DNA of 11,287 nucleotides, taken from positions 1-11,287 of the forward strand of contig VGEJ01000058.1 in NCBI GenBank assembly GCA_016869335.1, given 5' to 3'. Below are positions 5,695 to 11,287 of this stretch, in pieces. Both the position numbers and the translations under genes were made by a program. Origin of the DNA: Alphaproteobacteria bacterium (GTDB lineage Bacteria; Pseudomonadota; Alphaproteobacteria; VGEJ01). The first letter of the stretch is position 1. Every line of letters starts with the position of its first letter. The notes under the pieces were generated by a model. The model had not been told where the DNA came from, made no database searches, and saw nothing but the letters and a program-made list of their open reading frames with translations.

Positions 5695-6177
5695 ATGGCG
5701 AAGGAAGGGCTGAACCTGACCGGCCGGGTCGATGCCGCATTGCGCGGCGTCGTCCGCGATGCGCTTGCTTACGTCGTCGACCACGGCCTGAGCGGACAGC
5801 ACCACTTCTATATCTCCTTCCGCACCGATTCCGCCGGGGTCGTCCTGCCGAGCCATCTGCGCCAGCGCTACCCGGAGGAGATGACCATCGTCCTGCAGCA
5901 CCAGTTCTGGAACCTCGAGGTCAAGGAGCAGGGTTTCGAGGTGACGCTGAGTTTCAACAACGTGCAGGAGTACCTGTTCGTCCCGTTCGCCGCCATTACC
6001 GCGTTCGCCGACCCAAGCGTGCAGTTCGGCCTCCAATTCTCGCCGCAGCAGGCGCCCTCGTTTGCCCGCCGACCGGCCGCCGCCGCAGTCCAAGCGGCAG
6101 AAGCCGCGGCACCGGCGGGCGCGCCGGGTAGCGACGGCGGCCAGGTGGTGGCACTCGACAAGTTCCGCAGGAAGTAG
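5695..6177 (+). CDS. sspB: SspB, ClpXP adaptor for ssrA-tagged proteins
   Basis: A 160-residue SspB of the alphaproteobacterial type. The folded tag-binding domain is about residues 5-118 (YISFRTDSAGVVLPSHLRQRYPEE, split here as 39-50 and 51-62; then FEVTLSFNNVQEYLFVPF, 81-98). A flexible Ala/Pro/Gly-rich linker follows (about 122-149), and then the C-terminal ClpX-binding tail VVALDKFRRK (151-160). It tethers tmRNA-tagged substrates to the ClpXP protease in the cytoplasm. ATG at 5695 is chosen because GGGGAG sits 5 nt upstream; the longer open frame starting at 5479 runs through the tmRNA and is not coding. It lies about 90 nt after the tmRNA and 25 nt before fumC, so sspB-fumC is probably one transcript. 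A weak -10-like TAGTAT is at 5660-5665, without a clear -35. Confidence 0.95.
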   Translation: MAKEGLNLTGRVDAALRGVVRDALAYVVDHGLSGQHHFYISFRTDSAGVVLPSHLRQRYPEEMTIVLQHQFWNLEVKEQGFEVTLSFNNVQEYLFVPFAAITAFADPSVQFGLQFSPQQAPSFARRPAAAAVQAAEAAAPAGAPGSDGGQVVALDKFRRK

Positions 6178-6202
6178 GTCCCGCTCAGCGCAGGAAGGGC
6201 AG

Positions 6203-7615
6203 ATGGAAGCGAAACGCAACACCCGCACCGAGACCGATACCTTCGGTCCGATCGAGGTTCCCTCCGACAAGTACTGGGGCGCGCAAACGCAGCGCAGCAT
6301 CCAGAACTTCGCCATCGGCGGCGACCGCATGCCCGACCCCGTAGTGCGCGGGCTGGCCATCGTCAAGAAGGCGTGCGCGGCCGTGAACGCAGCGCTCGGC
6401 GACCTCAAGCCGGATCTCGCCGGGCTCATCGACCAGGCGGCGGGCGAGGTCATCGAGGGCAAGCTCGATGGCAACTTCCCGCTCGTGGTGTGGCAGACCG
6501 GGTCGGGCACGCAGTCGAACATGAACGTCAACGAGGTGATCTCGAATCGCGCGATCGAGCTCGCCCAGGGCACGCTCGGCTCGAAGGCGCCGATCCACCC
6601 CAACAACCACGTCAACATGGGGCAGTCCTCGAACGACAGCTTCCCCACCGCGATGCACATCGCCGCCGTCGAGGAGATCCACCACCGGCTGTTGCCCGCA
6701 CTCGCGCGCCTGCACGTCGCGCTGGCCGAGAAGGCGCAGAACTGGGCGGGCATCATCAAGATCGGCCGCACCCACCTGCAGGATGCGACGCCGCTCACCC
6801 TCGGCCAGGAGTTTTCGGGATACGCGGCGCAGATCGAGTACGGGATCGATCGAATCAAGGCGACCCTGCCGCGCCTCTGCCGGCTCGCTCAGGGCGGCAC
6901 CGCGGTCGGCACCGGCCTCAACACGCGGCCGCAGTTTGCCGAGAAGGTGGCCGCCGAGATCGCCAAGATCACCGCGCTGCCGTTCGTCACCGCGCCCAAC
7001 AAGTTCGAGGCGCTGGCCTCGCACGATGCCATCGTCGAGGCCTCGGGCGCGCTCAACGTGCTCGCCGTCAGCCTGATGAAGATCGCCAATGACATCCGGC
7101 TCCTCGGCTCCGGCCCCCGCTCGGGCCTCGGTGAGCTGAGCCTGCCCGAGAACGAGCCCGGCTCCTCGATCATGCCGGGCAAGGTCAACCCGACCCAGTG
7201 CGAGGCGCTCACCATGGTGTGCGCCCAGGTGATGGGCAATCACACGGCGGTCACCATCGCCGGCTCGAACGGCCACATGGAACTCAACGTGTTCAAGCCG
7301 GTGATGATCCACAACCTGCTGCACTCCGTCCGGCTGCTGGCCGATGGCATGGCGAGCTTCACCACCAACTGCGTGGTCGGCATCACGGCCAACGAGGACA
7401 ACATCAGAGACCTGATGAACCGCTCGTTGATGCTGGTTACCTCGCTCGCGCCGCACATCGGCTATGACAAGGCGGCCCAGGTGGCGAAGAAGGCCCACGC
7501 CGAGGGCACGACGCTGAAGGCGGCGGCGCTGAAGCTCGGCTACGTTACCGATAGCCAATTCGAGCAATGGGTGCGACCCGAGCGCATGATCGGCCCGGAG
7601 GGCCTTGGGTCCTAG
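6203..7615 (+). CDS. fumC: FumC, class II fumarate hydratase
   Basis: Converts fumarate to L-malate in the TCA cycle; an Fe-independent homotetramer (family knowledge). The product is 470 residues, close to the usual 460-470. Signature blocks are intact: SGTQSNMNVNE (101-111), HPNNHVNMGQSSND (132-145), GRTHLQDATP (188-197, with catalytic His191), GTAVGTGLN (232-240) and the superfamily loop GSSIMPGKVNP (320-330, with the catalytic serine). The ATG at 6203 is preceded by AGGAAGG at good spacing and matches known FumC N-termini (TRTETDTFGPIEVPSDKYWGAQTQ begins at residue 7, given here as a position range to 30). Upstream sequence in the same frame overlaps sspB and is not coding. The 3' end overlaps the next gene by 49 nt. 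Confidence 0.98.
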   Translation: MEAKRNTRTETDTFGPIEVPSDKYWGAQTQRSIQNFAIGGDRMPDPVVRGLAIVKKACAAVNAALGDLKPDLAGLIDQAAGEVIEGKLDGNFPLVVWQTGSGTQSNMNVNEVISNRAIELAQGTLGSKAPIHPNNHVNMGQSSNDSFPTAMHIAAVEEIHHRLLPALARLHVALAEKAQNWAGIIKIGRTHLQDATPLTLGQEFSGYAAQIEYGIDRIKATLPRLCRLAQGGTAVGTGLNTRPQFAEKVAAEIAKITALPFVTAPNKFEALASHDAIVEASGALNVLAVSLMKIANDIRLLGSGPRSGLGELSLPENEPGSSIMPGKVNPTQCEALTMVCAQVMGNHTAVTIAGSNGHMELNVFKPVMIHNLLHSVRLLADGMASFTTNCVVGITANEDNIRDLMNRSLMLVTSLAPHIGYDKAAQVAKKAHAEGTTLKAAALKLGYVTDSQFEQWVRPERMIGPEGLGS

Positions 7616-8121
7616 GCGAGGCCGGCGGCGACATCCTCCCCGACGTCCTCGTCGCGGGCTTGGCCGTCGTCTTCTGCGGCAGCGCCGCCAGCCGGCGTGC
7701 GGCCGCGGTCGGCGCGTATTGCGCTGGGGCGGGCAACCTGTTCTGGCCGACGCTCCACCGCCTCGGCCTGACCGAGCGGCGCCTTGCGCCCGCCGAGTTC
7801 GCCCGCGTGCTCGACTACCGGATCGGGCTGACCGATCTCGTCAAGCGCGCGTTCGGCAGCGACCGCGAGTTCCCGGCGGGGGCCGACGACGTGCCCGGGC
7901 TTCGCGCCAAGATCGCGCGCTGGCGCCCGGGCTACCTCGCGTTCAACGACAAGCGCGCCGCCGAGCGGGTGCTGGGACGCCCGGTAGCCTATGGGCCGCA
8001 GCCCGAGGCGCTCGGCCCCAGCGCATGCTACGTGCTGCCCTCGACCGCAGGGCTTGCCCGTGGCTTCTGGGACATCGGTCCGTGGCAGGAGCTGGCCACG
8101 ATCGTTCGAACGCTGCCCTGA
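7567..8121 (+). CDS. Uracil/thymine-DNA-glycosylase-like (Mug/TDG-fold) protein
   Basis: A 184-residue protein resembling G/U mismatch-specific DNA glycosylases, which excise uracil or thymine from mispairs in base-excision repair. Family-like features are VVFCGSAAS (34-42), the NLFWPTLHRLGLTERRL stretch (57-73), LDYRIGLTDLVKR (82-94) and VLPSTAGLARG (156-166). The usual Mug/TDG motif GINPG, whose Asn activates water, reads GSAAS here, and the usual NPSG reads STAG. The catalytic Asn therefore appears to be missing, and the activity is uncertain (binding-only, or an alternative mechanism). ATG at 7567 is the only in-frame start before the domain. It overlaps fumC by 49 nt and lacks a clear ribosome binding site, so the first 20 or so residues are doubtful. 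It is followed 15 nt later by a ribbon-helix-helix gene. Confidence 0.8.
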   Translation: MGATRAHDRPGGPWVLGEAGGDILPDVLVAGLAVVFCGSAASRRAAAVGAYCAGAGNLFWPTLHRLGLTERRLAPAEFARVLDYRIGLTDLVKRAFGSDREFPAGADDVPGLRAKIARWRPGYLAFNDKRAAERVLGRPVAYGPQPEALGPSACYVLPSTAGLARGFWDIGPWQELATIVRTLP

Positions 8122-8136
8122 GCGCGAGGCGGGGCG

Positions 8137-8352
8137 ATGCTGCGTAAGCGCTCGATCCGGCTCAACGGCCACCGCACCAGCCTCTCGCTCGAGCCCGAGT
8201 TCTGGTCCGCCCTGCACGCCCTGGCCGCGACCGAGGGCCGGACGGTGAGCGCGCTGGTCGCCGAGATCGACCGCACCCGCGCCGGCAACCTGTCGAGCGC
8301 AATCCGCGTCCACCTGCTCAAGGCCCTGTCGGCATATCGCGGGCCCACCTGA
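8137..8352 (+). CDS. Ribbon-helix-helix domain protein, 71 aa
   Basis: A small protein of the ribbon-helix-helix type common in alphaproteobacteria. A basic N-terminus (LRKRSIRLNGHRTSLSLEPE, 2-21) would form the DNA-contacting strand, followed by two helices (FWSALHALAATEGRT and SALVAEIDRT) and a tail with GNLSSAIRVHLL. Such proteins are often mislabelled as aryl-sulfate sulfotransferases. They are dimeric DNA binders by fold, but the targets of this group are not known to me. The ATG is preceded by a G-rich stretch (GGCGGGG) that could act as ribosome binding site. It lies 15 nt after the glycosylase-like gene, so the two are probably co-transcribed. No toxin-like partner is adjacent. Confidence 0.85.
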   Translation: MLRKRSIRLNGHRTSLSLEPEFWSALHALAATEGRTVSALVAEIDRTRAGNLSSAIRVHLLKALSAYRGPT

Positions 8353-8383
8353 GCGCCCCCGACGTGACATCCCGCGCGAGATG

Positions 8384-8417
8384 TTCGCGTTTGCGGCCGA
8401 GGCCCTTTGAACGCGAA
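8384..8417. repeat. Inverted repeat TTCGCGTT ... AACGCGAA
   Basis: Perfect 8-bp arms at 8384-8391 and 8410-8417, separated by 18 nt that themselves contain GGCC-GA-GGCC. It lies between the ribbon-helix-helix gene and tRNA-Ser, which converge. There is no T-run on either strand; it could be a factor-dependent termination structure or a protein-binding site. Confidence 0.4.
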
Positions 8418-8466
8418 AGAAGAATGGCCACGCGGGCGACCACGGCGTCGGTTCATACGGTGAAAC

Positions 8467-8559
8467 TGGCGGAGAGAGAGGGATTCGAACCCTCGAGGCG
8501 AGTTTACCCCGCCTAACGGTTTAGCAAACCGCCGCCTTCGACCACTCGGCCATCTCTCC
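8467..8559 (-). tRNA. tRNA-Ser(GCU)
   Basis: Class II tRNA, 93 nt including an encoded CCA (8467-8469) and discriminator G (8470). The acceptor stem GGAGAGA/TCTCTCC is perfect. The anticodon loop TTGCTAA carries anticodon GCT (plus-strand 8523-8525), which reads AGC and AGU serine codons. A long variable arm (GTTAGGCGGGGTAAACTCGCCT) and the T arm GAGGG-TTCGAAT-CCCTC confirm serine identity. Confidence 0.98.
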
Positions 8560-8575
8560 TCGCGCCACTCATGGC

Positions 8576-8604
8576 TTTCTAGTGGCGCCCTCCCAGGGTG
8601 TCAA
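8576..8604 (-). promoter_or_regulatory. Promoter of tRNA-Ser(GCU)
   Basis: On the minus strand there is a perfect -35 TTGACA (8599-8604), a 17-nt spacer and -10 TAGAAA (8576-8581, 4 of 6). The predicted start is near 8569, about 10 nt before the mature tRNA 5' end. This is the best -35 match in the window. Confidence 0.75.
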
Positions 8605-8664
8605 CCGCACGCGCCATCGCCGCTCACCAGCGCCAGGCTGAACGCGATGGCGGTCCTCCCGACG

Positions 8665-8678
8665 CGCCGAGCTCGGCG
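8665..8678. repeat. 14-bp palindrome CGCCGAGCTCGGCG
   Basis: A perfect palindrome in the 140-bp gap between the tRNA promoter and the end of the oxygenase gene; a 5-bp stem with an AGCT loop if transcribed. Without a T-run it is a weak terminator candidate for the minus-strand operon. Nothing else was recognised in 8605-8744. Confidence 0.3.
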
Positions 8679-8744
8679 GGGTCTATCTCTGGCATTCAGC
8701 GGACGGATGCTGAGCGAGCGCCCTCGGTGCGGCGGCGCGCGCCG

Positions 8745-9713
8745 TCAGGCCGCGGCTCCGGACGATCGGCGGAAATCGGGATCCCACCGCGCGAAATACC
8801 AGGAGCCGTCGATCGCGGGGTCGAGCGGGTCGCGGTCACCGCGCTTCACCCATTCATCGTATTTCTCGCGCTCCTCGCGCGCCCATCGGGCCATGTCGGG
8901 CCGGAAGCCGGGCTCGCTCGCCGAGCGCATCCGCGGGCCGCGGATCAGCACGCCCTCGAGCCCGGTCGGATCGGTCGGCCGCTGCCAGCGTAGGTCGATC
9001 GCCCACCGCACCCGGCTCGACCGGTTCCGGAGACCGCAATGCGGAACGTTCTCGTTCAGGAAGAGAACGGACCCCTTGCGCATCTCGCAGGTGACGACCT
9101 CGCCGGGCGGGAGGTCTTCCTCCCGGATGTAGAGGTACCAGGACCGCGGGTCGGCGACTTTCTTCTCGACATGATGTGGCGCGTTGCCGATGGGGCTGTG
9201 TCCCCCGCGCACGACCTGCAGGCAACCAAGTTCCGCGGTGACATCGAGCAGAGGAATCCAGCACGCCGGCTGCGGCGTATACTGGCCTTCCGCCGCGAGG
9301 TAGGCCGAATCCTGGTGCCACGGGACGGTCATCAGCGCGTTCTCCGGCACCTTCGGCCGCACGTTCCAGATCGCGCCGCCCTCGATGTCCGGCCCGATGA
9401 ACTGGGCGACGATGTCGAGCAGCACGGCCGAGGACCATAGTTTTGCGAGCGCGGGTCCCATCGGCGTGCTGACCTGAAAGAGGCCGGGTGCTTCATCGAA
9501 GTCCGCCGCGATGGCCGCCATGCGCGTGTAGGGATCTCTACCCGCGTAGGTGCTGCTGATCTTGCCGGCATTGAAGAGAGTTTGCGCGAAATTGTCGACT
9601 TGGCCCGCGATCTCGTCGATGACCGGCTCGAGGTCGCGCTCGCGCAGAAGGTCTTCCACGATGAGGAAGCCATCGCGCTTGTACTGGCTCACCCGTGCTG
9701 CGCTGAGTGCCAC
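8745..9713 (-). CDS. Phytanoyl-CoA dioxygenase (PhyH) family Fe(II)/2-oxoglutarate oxygenase
   Basis: A 322-residue putative non-heme iron oxygenase. The N-terminal part reads YKRDGFLIVEDLL (11-23), the usual opening of PhyH proteins. The metal ligands are visible: HQD (His133, Asp135) and a distal His225 in NVPHCGLRN. The arginine that should bind the 2-oxoglutarate carboxylate is near 231-236 (RSSRVR). Such enzymes hydroxylate small molecules using O2 and 2-oxoglutarate. The substrate here is unknown, and phytanoyl-CoA itself is unlikely to be it. The start is GTG at 9711-9713 with GGAG 9 nt upstream. It is the last gene seen in the transporter operon, 42 nt after the ATPase stop, so it may act on the imported compound; that is inference. 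Confidence 0.88.
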   Translation of the reverse strand: MALSAARVSQYKRDGFLIVEDLLRERDLEPVIDEIAGQVDNFAQTLFNAGKISSTYAGRDPYTRMAAIAADFDEAPGLFQVSTPMGPALAKLWSSAVLLDIVAQFIGPDIEGGAIWNVRPKVPENALMTVPWHQDSAYLAAEGQYTPQPACWIPLLDVTAELGCLQVVRGGHSPIGNAPHHVEKKVADPRSWYLYIREEDLPPGEVVTCEMRKGSVLFLNENVPHCGLRNRSSRVRWAIDLRWQRPTDPTGLEGVLIRGPRMRSASEPGFRPDMARWAREEREKYDEWVKRGDRDPLDPAIDGSWYFARWDPDFRRSSGAAA

Positions 9714-9755
9714 TTCACTGCTCCGCTGGTTGCCTTCCCCATCCGAGCTGCATCG

Positions 9756-10505
9756 CTATGTGCTGCCCATCATAAGCCGAATTACCTCGTCCTCGCTCGT
9801 TTCCCTCGCGTCTCGGATCCCGCTGACCTGCCCTCGGTGGAGCACCATTACCCGATCCACGGTGGCCAGGACCTCCTTCAGGTTGTGACTGACAAAGACG
9901 ACGGCAACGCCGCGGTCCCTCAAGGTCTTGATCAGATCGAGCACCCTTTGGATCTCGACGACGGCGAGCGCCGCGGTCGGCTCATCCATGAAAATGAGAC
10001 GGGTGTCCCAATAGAGCGCGCGGGAAATGGCGACACCCTTCTTTTGCCCGCCCGACAGGTAGCCGACTTGGGTGGTCGGCGAGAGGGAGTCGAGACCCAG
10101 CCGCTCCAGAAGGTGCGCGGCCTCGGCGATCATGCGCTTGCGCTCGATCATGCCGAGACCGTTGCGCAACAGCCGGCCCAGAAACACGTTCTCCCAGACC
10201 TCCAGCTCATCGACGAGCGCCATGTCCTGGTAGATCACCTCGATGCCCGCAGCGCGCGACTCGCGCGGCGTCTGAAAGTCCACACGCCGATCGGCAAACG
10301 AAATCTCGCCTGCATTCGCCCGGTAGACTCCCGAAACGATCTTGATCAGCGTCGATTTGCCCGCGCCATTGTCTCCCACCAGCCCGAGCACCTCGTGGGC
10401 ATGCGCCTCGAAGCTCACGTTGGCCAGCGCCACGACGTGATCGAAGTGCTTGGACAGGCCCCGTACGCGCAGGAGCGCCGGCGTCGTTTCGGCCACCGGC
10501 GTCAC
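9756..10505 (-). CDS. Ribose-type sugar ABC transporter, single-domain ATP-binding protein
   Basis: A 249-residue ABC ATPase that should power import through the adjacent permease. Walker A is GDNGAGKST (44-52), the Q-loop glutamine is Gln93 (VIYQDM), the signature is LSGGQ (150-154, followed by KKG), Walker B is LIFMDEP (170-176) and the H-loop is His207 (VSHN). RbsA-type ATPases usually have two fused nucleotide-binding domains (about 500 residues). This one has a single domain, like FrcA-type transporters, so it should work as a homodimer. The start is GTG at 10503-10505, overlapping the permease stop by 4 nt (GTGA). The longer frame reaching 10796 overlaps the permease and is rejected. 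The leader TPVAETTPALL precedes the first strand. Confidence 0.92.
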   Translation of the reverse strand: MTPVAETTPALLRVRGLSKHFDHVVALANVSFEAHAHEVLGLVGDNGAGKSTLIKIVSGVYRANAGEISFADRRVDFQTPRESRAAGIEVIYQDMALVDELEVWENVFLGRLLRNGLGMIERKRMIAEAAHLLERLGLDSLSPTTQVGYLSGGQKKGVAISRALYWDTRLIFMDEPTAALAVVEIQRVLDLIKTLRDRGVAVVFVSHNLKEVLATVDRVMVLHRGQVSGIRDARETSEDEVIRLMMGST

Positions 10506-11287
10506 GGTGAGCCCGCTCGCCAGCGCTCTTCGTAGATCTCGGTCACGCGCCACAGCACGACCGCCACCAGAATGACGACTCCGCGTACCGCATCCACCCA
10601 GAAGCTGGATATCGGCATCACGCTCAAGCCCGTCGTGATCACCCCCAACAACAACACGCCACCGAGCGGGCCAATCATGCCGCCTTTGCCACCCGCCAGG
10701 CTCACGCCGCCGATCACGGCGGCCGCGAAGACCTCGAACACCATGCCTTGGCCCAGATTGATCGTCGCCGCCTGCAAGCGGCCGGCCAGAACCCATGCCG
10801 CCAGAGCGCCCAGCACACCCGAAAGGATGAAGGCGGTGAGGGTTCGCCGATCGACCCTGATGCCGGCCGCGAAGGCAGCTTCCCGGTTGCCGCCGATGGC
10901 GTATAGATCGCGACCGAAGCTGGTATAGCTGAGGACGAACTGGCTGAGAATGAACAATCCGAGAAACAGGATCACCGACAATGGCACGATACCGCCGATA
11001 CTATAGCGGCCGAGTGCTGTAAAGGAGTCCGGCAGGTCGTACATTGTGTTGGCGTCGGTGAAGACATAGGTAAAGCCACGCAATGCGAGTAGGGTCGCCA
11101 AGGTCACGATGAAGGCGTTCACCCGGAGTTTCAGAATGAAGAAGCTGTTGAAGCAGCCGACTGCCACCCCCATGGCAAGCATGGCAATGACGACCAGAAC
11201 CGGCGGCAGGAACCAGCCCGACCCGAAACTCACGTTGGTCGAGACCAGCCACGCGCCGACGAGCGCAGTGAAACCCAGCGTCGATTC
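10502..11287 (-). CDS. Ribose-type (RbsC/BPD_transp_2) ABC permease, N-terminus outside window
   Basis: The frame is open to the window end, giving 261 residues of an inner-membrane permease that usually has about 320-340, so roughly the first 60-80 are missing. A GTG at 11231-11233 is internal, since the coding frame continues upstream with hydrophobic residues (LGFTALVGAWLVSTN). Strong family features are NAFIVTLATLLALRGFTYVFT (the last residue beyond 20 left off: NAFIVTLATLLALRGFTYVF), repeated hydrophobic helices, AGRLQAATINLGQG, and the closing FAAAVIGGVSLAGGKGGMIG-type loop. These point to the carbohydrate-uptake (CUT2) class that imports pentoses, hexoses or related compounds. The matching periplasmic binding protein is expected upstream, beyond the window. 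It is followed by its ATPase with a 4-nt overlap. Confidence 0.93.
   Translation of the reverse strand, partial: ESTLGFTALVGAWLVSTNVSFGSGWFLPPVLVVIAMLAMGVAVGCFNSFFILKLRVNAFIVTLATLLALRGFTYVFTDANTMYDLPDSFTALGRYSIGGIVPLSVILFLGLFILSQFVLSYTSFGRDLYAIGGNREAAFAAGIRVDRRTLTAFILSGVLGALAAWVLAGRLQAATINLGQGMVFEVFAAAVIGGVSLAGGKGGMIGPLGGVLLLGVITTGLSVMPISSFWVDAVRGVVILVAVVLWRVTEIYEERWRAGSP

Noticed and set aside
6185..7567. 460-aa minus-strand frame opposite fumC
   Set aside because: An antisense artefact of high-GC coding sequence; the FumC frame carries every family motif.
8467..8490. Short frame reading RGIRTLEA-like peptide across the tRNA
   Set aside because: It is the plus-strand translation of the complement of tRNA-Ser, a well-known false ORF; the tRNA structure is complete.
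8598..9132. Plus-strand frames of 131 and 161 aa over the end of the oxygenase gene
   Set aside because: They lie antisense to the PhyH-family gene, have no ribosome binding site and are Arg/Ser-rich noise.
10506..10796. 98-aa N-terminal extension of the ABC ATPase
   Set aside because: It overlaps the permease in another frame and has no domain; the GTG with a 4-nt GTGA overlap is the natural start.
1..11287. CRISPR array, insertion sequence or prophage
   Set aside because: No spaced direct repeats, transposase-like frames, terminal inverted repeats or phage genes were seen anywhere in the window.

Overview
The window is GC-rich, densely coded DNA from an alphaproteobacterium. The lineage call rests on four things in the sequence: a circularly permuted two-piece tmRNA gene, an alphaproteobacterial-type SspB adaptor ending in VVALDKFRRK, an hflK-hflC-DUF2065-degP operon, and a long-form ThyX replacing ThyA. 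Nothing looks like plasmid, phage or insertion sequence, so this is probably chromosome. Genus and species cannot be told from this window.

Layout. Positions 1-3075 (minus strand) are a membrane-proteostasis operon reading hflK > hflC > DUF2065 protein > Do-like serine protease, with the protease cut by the window start. A 133-bp divergent intergenic region follows, with a promoter candidate and a palindrome. Then comes mrp (plus), an Fe-S carrier ATPase, convergent with thyX (minus) across only 3 bp. Positions 5297-5694 carry no protein gene but hold the two-piece tmRNA (ssrA, plus strand), whose promoter overlaps that of thyX. Downstream on the plus strand are sspB, fumC, a uracil/thymine-DNA-glycosylase-like protein and a 71-aa ribbon-helix-helix protein. 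Positions 8353-8744 contain an inverted repeat, tRNA-Ser(GCU) on the minus strand with a well-formed promoter, and a short palindrome. From 8745 to the end (minus strand) a ribose-type ABC transporter operon reads permease (N-terminus outside the window) > single-domain ATPase > phytanoyl-CoA dioxygenase-family oxygenase.

How the genes work together. The strongest theme is protein quality control. ssrA tags proteins from stalled ribosomes. SspB, the next gene, should deliver the tagged proteins to ClpXP. HflK/HflC form the membrane complex that holds and modulates FtsH, and the Do-like protease handles misfolded periplasmic proteins. Mrp (Fe-S delivery), ThyX (dTMP synthesis) and FumC (TCA cycle) are housekeeping. 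The right-hand operon looks like uptake of a sugar or sugar-like compound coupled to an Fe(II)/2-oxoglutarate oxygenase of unknown substrate.

The points most worth a second look are the structure and tag of the permuted tmRNA, the ssrA-sspB adjacency, the overlapping thyX/ssrA promoters, the glycosylase-like protein that appears to lack the catalytic Asn of Mug/TDG enzymes, and the transporter-oxygenase pairing. I did not see a wholly unknown multi-gene system.
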